From Mongoliitalea daihaiensis (GTDB lineage: Bacteria; Bacteroidota; Bacteroidia; Cytophagales; Cyclobacteriaceae): DNA of 64,000 nucleotides. The position numbers and the translations under genes are program-made. The stretch is taken from the NCBI RefSeq assembly GCF_021596945.1, contig NZ_CP063779.1:437501-501500 (forward strand). The letters are read 5' to 3'. Numbering within the stretch: the first letter of the stretch is position 1; the number at the start of each line of letters is the position of its first letter. Shown here piece after piece: positions 48,492 through 54,905 of this stretch. Below the pieces are notes generated by a model, which worked only from the letters and a program-made list of their open reading frames with translations, was not told the origin of the DNA and did no database searches.

Positions 48492-49653
48492 CCGAAGTAA
48501 GTTTAAATAATTTAAAAACCATGTAATCCTCATTGCTACTCAGCATGTCTGTGTACTCTATCAGTAACCCATCTTTTGTCACGATGATGTTATCGATATT
48601 CCAGTTTTTCGATAACCCGAGCTCTTTTTTACCCAATACTTTAAATTCGGAATCGTAGATGATAATACTGACCGGTTTGAGGGATAAATCCTTGACTCCG
48701 GTAGTACTCATTTCCGCATTCATTAAAACTCTGTAATATACCTTTCGGTGTTTATCGTATTTGATTCCTGCATAGATATCTGACTCTATCAGATGACTGA
48801 GCATAATTTCCCTTGTAGGATTTTTCATAGAAATGGGTTTGACTACTTTGGTCCCAAATTCGGAATCAACAACTTCACTTAAACCCTCCTTTTCGAGTGA
48901 TGCAGTAAATAAACTATTGGAAATAGGGAAACTGTAGACCATCACTTTCTGATCGGGATTCCAATCATAATAGACAGTTGTGTAATACGGATCATCCCAG
49001 TTAAACTTACTCCCATAGATGTTTTTTGGATAAGTATGGCGATAGGTAAGTTCATGGGTTGATAAATCAAATGACGCCGTAAACTTAAAAGTGTCCAAGA
49101 TATTATCAGGAATTGCCCACATAAAACTCCCAGAAAAAATCAATTTGTCATCAATCCTGATAAATGGTGTGATTGTTCTTGGAAAAAATTGGGGATATGA
49201 TAAAAGCCAATTGCTATCATTGATCGGTAAATTATTGACCAGTGAAATCGTTCTTAATTTAATACCCTTGTCATTTACAAATACCAGATCATTTTTGATC
49301 ATATCAAAAACGGTTATGGAATCCCTATTGATAATATGGTATCCGACAGGTCTGCCAACCTGATGCTCTCCCTCGGCATAAATCACAGTTCTTTCGAGAT
49401 ATTTATTTTCATTCAGATCAAACCAATAAATAGATCTGTTGAACGCATTGAAAAAGGTAAGCAAATTTTCTTCCTCCAATACCTGAACAAAAGGAGGCTT
49501 TGGTGGACTCACACTGTCCAAGGGAATGACTAGACTATCTATTTCCTCTAACGTAACGCTGTATTCAGAGTCATTTTTATATTCTTGCCTTTGACTACAG
49601 CAAACACAGTTCAACAATAATACGAGAGAGATTAGCTTTAAAAACTTTTGCAT
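48481..49653 (-). CDS. DUF4221-type propeller lipoprotein
   Basis: A 390-residue protein with a lipoprotein signal (LLNCVCCSQ) and propeller-like blades (NAFNRSIYWFDLNENKYLERTV, DSITVFDMIKNDLVFVNDKGIKLRTISL, IIYDSEFKVLGKKELGLSKNWNID). It resembles the DUF4221 / BF-type lipoproteins. It is the first gene of the operon that continues with the CxxC lipoprotein and the MG2 protein, all with overlapping stop/start codons. A hairpin at 49681-49711 lies in its leader. Confidence 0.8.
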   Translation of the reverse strand: MQKFLKLISLVLLLNCVCCSQRQEYKNDSEYSVTLEEIDSLVIPLDSVSPPKPPFVQVLEEENLLTFFNAFNRSIYWFDLNENKYLERTVIYAEGEHQVGRPVGYHIINRDSITVFDMIKNDLVFVNDKGIKLRTISLVNNLPINDSNWLLSYPQFFPRTITPFIRIDDKLIFSGSFMWAIPDNILDTFKFTASFDLSTHELTYRHTYPKNIYGSKFNWDDPYYTTVYYDWNPDQKVMVYSFPISNSLFTASLEKEGLSEVVDSEFGTKVVKPISMKNPTREIMLSHLIESDIYAGIKYDKHRKVYYRVLMNAEMSTTGVKDLSLKPVSIIIYDSEFKVLGKKELGLSKNWNIDNIIVTKDGLLIEYTDMLSSNEDYMVFKLFKLTSDEN

Positions 49654-49680
49654 GTGAGACTCTTTGATTTTTTTTAAAAT

Positions 49681-49711
49681 AAGAGGTTGATTTTCCTATC
49701 ATCAACCTCTT
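49681..49711. other. Hairpin in the DUF4221 leader
   Basis: A perfect 11-bp stem (AAGAGGTTGAT / ATCAACCTCTT) about 30 bases upstream of the DUF4221 ATG. No T-run follows on the minus strand, so it is more likely a leader structure than a terminator. Confidence 0.5.
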
Positions 49712-49840
49712 ATGAAAGTTATTACTTTGCCTGTTTTCTACGTTGATCAAGTAAGCGCTTTACATGTAATCAACGTGGGAAAGGCCTTTAAGGATTTGGC
49801 CATGGATCAGGAATTTGATCATGTGTTAGAAAGTTAAGTA
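49712..49840 (+). CDS. Short open frame, 42 residues, doubtful gene
   Basis: An ATG at 49712 opens a frame of 42 codons (begins MKVITLPVFYVDQ, contains GKAFKDLAMD and ends DHVLES). It has a balanced protein-like composition, unlike surrounding frames, and could be a small protein or the remnant of a longer gene. It starts right at the edge of the leader hairpin and is antisense to the DUF4221 operon leader. No family is recognised. Confidence 0.3.
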
Positions 49841-50545
49841 AAACATAATTTTTATTGCCTTTGTAAAAGCTGTTACTAAGAAAGAAAGAAATAAAGAAGC
49901 AAGTTTTTAGTTGAAAAATTTTTTTACCACAAAATCCATGTAAAAATATCATAAACATCTTATTTACGTATTTAATCTGTTTATAATTCAATTTAATACA
50001 TTTAAACCTGAAGATTTAAGATCAAAAAATGGTGTACATATGAATTAAATGTATGAAGTACGGATAGATTAAAGGTTTTAACCGATGAAAAATCACTTGG
50101 CAGGCGTAGCGCTCAACCGTGGCGGACGTGGCGAGAAAAAAATGTCGAATGATGAATTATTGGAAAGGATGAAGATAATTAGGAATTTGGAATGAGGAAT
50201 TTAGAATGAGATGCAAGACCCACTTAGCGGGCGTAGCGCTCAACCGTTGCGTCCGTAGCGAGAAAAAAATTTCGAATGATGAACGTCCAACTCCGAATGA
50301 TGAATTATTGGAAAGGATGAAGGGTGAAGGAGGACCGAGCGTAAAGAAAAGCTATATTGATAGCTTTTTAGCGAAGGGCCAGCTTGGGGGGTGGGAAGAA
50401 AAGGAGGAATGTCATCCCACGAGTCATGCGAGGAAATTTACAAAAACAAGCCTATCTTTTTTGCGCCCCTTTCTTCCGCAAGGCAGGTCTGCGTGAAACA
50501 TTTGCATGAAACCTACTCAACCACAAACTCAAAAATACGCATGAG
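49841..50545. repeat. Gap with a leader-like region, R1 units and an MG2-end remnant
   Basis: The region holds, in order: an AT-rich stretch with AAGAAAGAAAG at 49878 and TTTTTAGTTGAAAAATTTTTT at 49904-49924; R1 units at 50085 and 50211; words CATGCGAGGAAAT and CTTCCGCAAGGCAGGTCTGCGTGAAAC at 50424-50499; and a 29-base remnant of an MG2-gene 3' end at 50508-50536. Confidence 0.6.
50508..50536 (-). pseudogene. Remnant of an MG2-gene 3' end (IFEFVVE stop)
   Basis: These 29 bases match the last bases of the 845-residue MG2 gene and its flank (45495-45523) in 28 of 29 positions. On the minus strand both encode IFEFVVE followed by TAG. Nothing else of the gene is present here, so this is a leftover from a deleted or recombined copy. 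Confidence 0.75.
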
Positions 50546-51637
50546 CTATAGCTTAGGTAAAATATTTTGTAAATCATACTTGATAAATTCATCCGAATGA
50601 ACGTCAAATGTATACATTGTTTGATTTTTAAAATCTATGTCAAATGAGGTAAAATGTTCACCTGTGCCAATTTTAGCTAACGGTTTGCCTTCATAATCAA
50701 AAAGTAAAATACTAGGTAATTTTTTTCTAGACATTTGATACACACCTTCATTTTCATTAATGAAAACAATTCCAAAAAAATCATCAAATAAACTCAAATT
50801 TGCGATAGTGTATATTCTATTCCATCTAAATGTAGATTGAATTTGTTTTATATCAGATAATTTTTCTTCCAAGCAAATAGACTTTTTAAAAGTCCCATCA
50901 ATAGCATAGATATTAATATTATTTAATCCAATAGGAGCTTCAATCACTCTATCCTTAATTCTATTATACCCCGTTAAAGTGGACAAAATATTAAAATCCT
51001 CCCCTTCTTGGATAGTTACGTCATTCAGTTTGGCAGCAACATCTAAAGGCTTTTTTTTACCATTAGTGATTGTATAACGTACTTGTTGAGTATCTCGATT
51101 AAAGACTTCTTTGACAAAAAAGGTGTTACTATCCAATTTTGCAAATGCAAAAGAAAATGGAATAATGTCTCCAACATACTCAGTTAGTACTTCTTGATCT
51201 AATTCGAGTGACTCAGAAACATTAAATTTCATTACCCGACCCTTTTGAAAATCATACATGTAAGCTAATAAACTACCATTCTCTTTTTCAAAAGCAACCT
51301 TATTTAAATCAGAACCTTGCATAAATTCTAAGGGACCATCACCTATTTTGAAAAAACTCCCCAGGAATTTGTAATCTGGTAAGTCATAAATTTCCCAAAG
51401 CGCCCCCGAACTAGATTTTTCAATAATCAAATAATTTTCAAGGATTTTTATTTCTCTCATTCCAACACTGTTTACTTCGGGAAACCCTTTTTTATTTAGA
51501 TTGACCTCCAATGGGAACTCTAAAATATATCCCACATCATCAAAAGCCATGTGCAGTGTTTCATCTGATGATTTAAAAAAGCTACATGAAGTGTTCAGGA
51601 TCAACGAAAATATTATTATAATTTCTGTTTTTTTCAT
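50546..51637 (-). CDS. BF3164-like propeller lipoprotein
   Basis: A 363-residue protein with a lipoprotein signal (SLILNTSCSF) and beta-propeller blades (ENYLIIEKSSSGALWEIYDL; YKFLGSFFKIGDGPLEF; LLAYMYDFQKGRVMKFN; PSILLFDYEGKPLAKIGTG). It resembles the BF3164-type TolB-like lipoproteins. It lies 62 bases downstream of a small Cys-rich secreted peptide on the same strand, so they are probably cotranscribed. Its stop is 10 bases from the MG2-end remnant. Confidence 0.78.
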   Translation of the reverse strand: MKKTEIIIIFSLILNTSCSFFKSSDETLHMAFDDVGYILEFPLEVNLNKKGFPEVNSVGMREIKILENYLIIEKSSSGALWEIYDLPDYKFLGSFFKIGDGPLEFMQGSDLNKVAFEKENGSLLAYMYDFQKGRVMKFNVSESLELDQEVLTEYVGDIIPFSFAFAKLDSNTFFVKEVFNRDTQQVRYTITNGKKKPLDVAAKLNDVTIQEGEDFNILSTLTGYNRIKDRVIEAPIGLNNINIYAIDGTFKKSICLEEKLSDIKQIQSTFRWNRIYTIANLSLFDDFFGIVFINENEGVYQMSRKKLPSILLFDYEGKPLAKIGTGEHFTSFDIDFKNQTMYTFDVHSDEFIKYDLQNILPKL

Positions 51638-51699
51638 TTTTCTTAATACTTAAAAACAAGGGATTGTCACCAATACCCTTGACTATTTATTATAATGAT

Positions 51700-51921
51700 T
51701 TAACATTCGCTTTCGATTGTAAATACACAATCTGTAGCATTATTTACCCATGAACAAGTCCCACAGTACCTGACTTGACTCCCATTTTTTGTTTTAATAC
51801 AAGTCCAACAAGGTTCCTTTGTTCCTTCTCCTGGGTCAACTGATTCTTGTCCAAAAGCGGAACTCATTATAGAGAAAGCGCCACCTGCAATTATTGCTAT
51901 GCCAATTAGTAATTTTCTCAT
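51700..51921 (-). CDS. Small secreted Cys-rich peptide
   Basis: 73 residues: a clean signal peptide (RKLLIGIAIIAGGAFSIMSSAFGQ) followed by a mature part of about 48 residues with six cysteines in PCWTC, YCGTC, DCVF and a terminal EC. The composition and spacing suggest disulfide bonds or metal binding. It resembles in size and placement the small secreted peptides (for example NVEALA-type) found next to propeller lipoproteins in Bacteroidota, but no NVEALA motif is present. An (AAAG)6 tract lies 68 bases upstream. Confidence 0.75.
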   Translation of the reverse strand: MRKLLIGIAIIAGGAFSIMSSAFGQESVDPGEGTKEPCWTCIKTKNGSQVRYCGTCSWVNNATDCVFTIESEC

Positions 51922-52485
51922 TGAAGTTTTTGTTTAAGTAGGAATTGATTGAATTAACTTTCAAAGTGTAAACACTAATAAAGTTCATTAAAGAAAGAAA
52001 GAAAGAAAGAAAGAAATATTTAGTTTGAAAAAATTTTTATTTCCAACCCATCTGATGCGTCGAAGAAATAAATATTAACACATTTCACCTATCTATATGT
52101 CAATTTTAGCTGTTTATCCCTGATTAGAAAATAAAACGCAGTTGGGAGTTATTTAGGCGTCATAATTGTTTGTAGTCCCGACATCTATCGGCATCAGCAG
52201 GTAAAATCTAGATTTAAATCTATGCAACCCTCCGAGCACTGCGAGGAAATAAAAAAATCAGGCCTAACAAAGCATGTCAGCTATTGCTCAAATCTCACTT
52301 GGCATTTCTCTGTGAATATCTGTGCCATCTGTGGACTTTTTTATATAAGATTTAAGAGGGTAGACCTGCCTTCCGTCAGGAAGGTTTTAGATTTGGGCTT
52401 AATCCACCATTTTTGCGCCTTTGCGCCCCTGTCTTCCGCCAGGAAGGTCTGCGTGAAACCCAATACACATTCATGGACCTTTTTA
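51922..52485. repeat. Gap with AAAG microsatellite and mosaic repeats
   Basis: The first part is the leader of the Cys-rich peptide gene, with (AAAG)6 at 51990-52016. Beyond about 52120 it is mosaic: GCACTGCGAGGAAAT words at 52235-52250, CTGTGCCATCTGTGGACTTTTTT at 52320-52342, and CCTTCCGTCAGGAAGG and CTTCCGCCAGGAAGGTCTGCGTGAAAC at 52369-52384 and 52433-52459. No coding frame is supported. Confidence 0.6.
51990..52016. repeat. (AAAG)6 microsatellite
   Basis: Six perfect AAAG units followed by AAA. It lies 68 bases upstream of the Cys-rich peptide ATG, a position where slippage could change promoter spacing. A shorter AAGAAAGAAAG tract occurs at 49878 ahead of the DUF4221 operon. Confidence 0.8.
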
Positions 52486-53556
52486 TCAGTCTCTTAAGGT
52501 ATTTCTCCAAGCAAAGGCCAACATCGGTAATTGTTGATAGCTATTCACACCCGCCTTGACTCCTTGAGTTTTCAGGAAAAGATCATTGGACTTACGACTG
52601 ATCTCTAAATTAAAGGGCTTGATCTGCTCCTGTATTTTTTGAATAGATAAGAGATCATTCCGAATTCCTGTGGGCAAGCCTTGGTAAAACTCCCTGTAAA
52701 GATCCCGGGACATCCGGTACAGATCATTCATCTGATACCGTAAAAGACGGAGCTGCCCCGAGTATTGGAGTAAAGGATCCTCTGAATTGGAGCAAATGAC
52801 CCAAGCTATAAAATTCGCCTCTCCCTCATCTGTAACTCCATAGCTATGGGCCATTTCATGGGCAATCGTAAAGGGTTTTTCTAAAGGATGTAAAGTGGGG
52901 TCTATATAGCTCTCTCCGGTGAAAGGGAAATAGATACCCAAAATGCCCATTCTACGCATAAAACCAGCGGGATAAAATTGCTTGGTCCTAGGATCACCAG
53001 TAAAATTTAACCCCAATAAATACAGGTTTTCCCGCATATTAGAACGAACTAAGCGCTCCAAACTATCGTATGGAAGGATTTCTTCAATCGCAGTAGTATC
53101 TTGGTGAATGGTATTGCGAAGCTGATTGACTATCCGCAACGTAAGATTCATTTCTTCTTCCAATTGCTCTGAATTGAGAGGAATGGGTTGGATTTCGACT
53201 TGTTGGAAAATTGGGATACGTTGGTAATTATAGCCCCAAAGAACCAAGAAAAAAAAGACAATGGCGCCCAAACTATTGAATAGCGAGCGAATACTGTATC
53301 CTAATTTATTTTTCCAGCCTAGCTTTTGGAAAAAGTAATACATGAAGATACCAATAAAAATAAAAATGGAGGCCACAAAGAGATACACTGTGGCAAATGG
53401 TAACTTGGATATCGTAGCATCTACAATATTGCGAATGCCCGGAAAAACAGTTCGAGAGTAAACCAATTCGGTTTTCTCAGGGTACTTAATTGCAAAGTGC
53501 CTGACCAGCAAGCTAGTCAGGCCTAATATTGTCCACGTCCAATTTCCTTTAAACAC
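52486..53556 (-). CDS. DUF3810 membrane metalloprotease-like protein
   Basis: This 356-residue protein has about three to four N-terminal membrane helices and a zinc-protease-like motif HEMAHSYG (His233, Glu234, His237), with a downstream DEGEANFIAW as a possible third ligand region. This arrangement is DUF3810. The last part is soluble. It overlaps the upstream NifU-like gene by 8 bases. Activity is unproven in the family. Confidence 0.88.
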   Translation of the reverse strand: MFKGNWTWTILGLTSLLVRHFAIKYPEKTELVYSRTVFPGIRNIVDATISKLPFATVYLFVASIFIFIGIFMYYFFQKLGWKNKLGYSIRSLFNSLGAIVFFFLVLWGYNYQRIPIFQQVEIQPIPLNSEQLEEEMNLTLRIVNQLRNTIHQDTTAIEEILPYDSLERLVRSNMRENLYLLGLNFTGDPRTKQFYPAGFMRRMGILGIYFPFTGESYIDPTLHPLEKPFTIAHEMAHSYGVTDEGEANFIAWVICSNSEDPLLQYSGQLRLLRYQMNDLYRMSRDLYREFYQGLPTGIRNDLLSIQKIQEQIKPFNLEISRKSNDLFLKTQGVKAGVNSYQQLPMLAFAWRNTLRD

Positions 53557-54130
53557 CTTCTGCTTGTACCTCTTTTACTTCCGGAATCATACGGGTTAGT
53601 AGATTTTGAATTCCTGCTTTTAGCGTCACCGTACTGGAAGGACAGCCCGAACAGCTTCCCTGCAACAATACTTTTACGATACCATCCTGAAAACTGTGGA
53701 ATACAATCGCACCTCCATCTTGTTCAACGGCAGGACGTATGTATTCGTCCAAAATTCCCTTGATTTTTTTTACGATTTCAGAATCATTTTCGTCAAACAA
53801 TGGATCTTTATCATACACCACTGTCACGGCTGCCTTACCTGCCTCCAAATATTTTTTGATATGGTCTCGGATAAAATCCTGAATTTCAAACCAGTCTATA
53901 TCTTCCTTTTTCGTTACTGTCACGAAGTTAGACGCAACAAATACCCGCTCCACGGCAGCATAATTGAATAATTCATACGCTAACGGAGAAGAATCTGTAC
54001 TCTCTTGGGTTGGATAATCGAAACTGACACCATCATCTGCCAACATAAAATTAACCACAAACTTCATGGAGTTTGGATTAGGGTTGGCTTCCATATAAAT
54101 ATGTACGGGACGTTTTTGTGCTTGCAACAT
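53549..54130 (-). CDS. NifU-like iron-sulfur scaffold protein
   Basis: 193 residues: an N-terminal Nfu-N domain (HIYMEANPNPNSMKFVVN) and a C-terminal NifU domain with the cluster motif GSCSGCPSSTVTLKAGI (Cys160, Cys163). It carries or delivers [4Fe-4S] clusters in the cytoplasm. It is cotranscribed with the downstream DUF3810 gene (8-base overlap). Size and layout are those of Nfu proteins. Confidence 0.94.
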   Translation of the reverse strand: MLQAQKRPVHIYMEANPNPNSMKFVVNFMLADDGVSFDYPTQESTDSSPLAYELFNYAAVERVFVASNFVTVTKKEDIDWFEIQDFIRDHIKKYLEAGKAAVTVVYDKDPLFDENDSEIVKKIKGILDEYIRPAVEQDGGAIVFHSFQDGIVKVLLQGSCSGCPSSTVTLKAGIQNLLTRMIPEVKEVQAEGV

Positions 54131-54187
54131 GTTTGATTAGATTTAATTCTCTAATTATACCTCAAAAGGCAGGAAATAGTTCCTAGA

Positions 54188-54850
54188 CTACTCTTTTTTC
54201 CACTTAGGCGGTACCAATTGGAACATATAACTCAGTGACACCTCAATGGTGGTGGAGTTCATATCGAAAATTCTATTTTGTGATTCGGGTCTTCCAAATT
54301 CATAACTGAAGCGTACGTCTCCAGCCAACGTGGATTTTCCAAAAAGCTTAGAAAGTCCCGCACCAAGCGTCAACCCGTACATAAATCGATCAGGATTATC
54401 ATCTACTTGCCCATACGTTGGGAGAAAGATGGGATTATCCACTACTTCTCGACTGATATCTTTAGCATTCATTAACACCCCTACATGTGGACCCAGCTTG
54501 ATGTGAAAGCGACCTGAGTTTCCAAAATAAAAATTAGATAACAAAGGCATTTTCAAGTAACGGAGTTCCGTTTGATTAACACCTCCTGAAATAGAATCCC
54601 GTTGCGTATAACCCAAGCTAACCTGATGCAACTCCAGTGCTATCCCTGCATTTTTATTTCCAAAATACTCTGCTACAAAACCAAAAAGGGGAGCATTGAA
54701 ATTAGCCGTGTTGATTGCTGGTCTTCCTGGTTCAGGTCTGTAGGTGATCGAAGAGGTTGAAAATCCCCCCCTCACTCCTACACTTAACTGAGCAGAAACT
54801 TCCAAGCTTATGACGAAAAGGATTCCAAAAAGCACTAATGATTTTTTCAT
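54188..54850 (-). CDS. Outer-membrane beta-barrel protein, PorT-like
   Basis: 220 residues from the ATG at 54850: a signal peptide (SLVLFGILFVISLEVSAQ) followed by amphipathic beta strands (LSVGVRGGFSTSSI, HIKLGPHVGVLM, YGLTLGAGLSKLFGKSTLAGDVRFSYEFG, TTIEVSLSYMF), typical of the PorT/OMP_b-brl_2 class. The longer frame from 54955 overlaps the upstream gene and is rejected. It lies 55 bases after the plug-type protein on the same strand. Confidence 0.85.
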   Translation of the reverse strand: MKKSLVLFGILFVISLEVSAQLSVGVRGGFSTSSITYRPEPGRPAINTANFNAPLFGFVAEYFGNKNAGIALELHQVSLGYTQRDSISGGVNQTELRYLKMPLLSNFYFGNSGRFHIKLGPHVGVLMNAKDISREVVDNPIFLPTYGQVDDNPDRFMYGLTLGAGLSKLFGKSTLAGDVRFSYEFGRPESQNRIFDMNSTTIEVSLSYMFQLVPPKWKKE

Positions 54851-54905
54851 ACCCAAAATTATTCTAAATCTTTCACACTCCTGATAAATCAATCGAAATA
54901 TGCCG

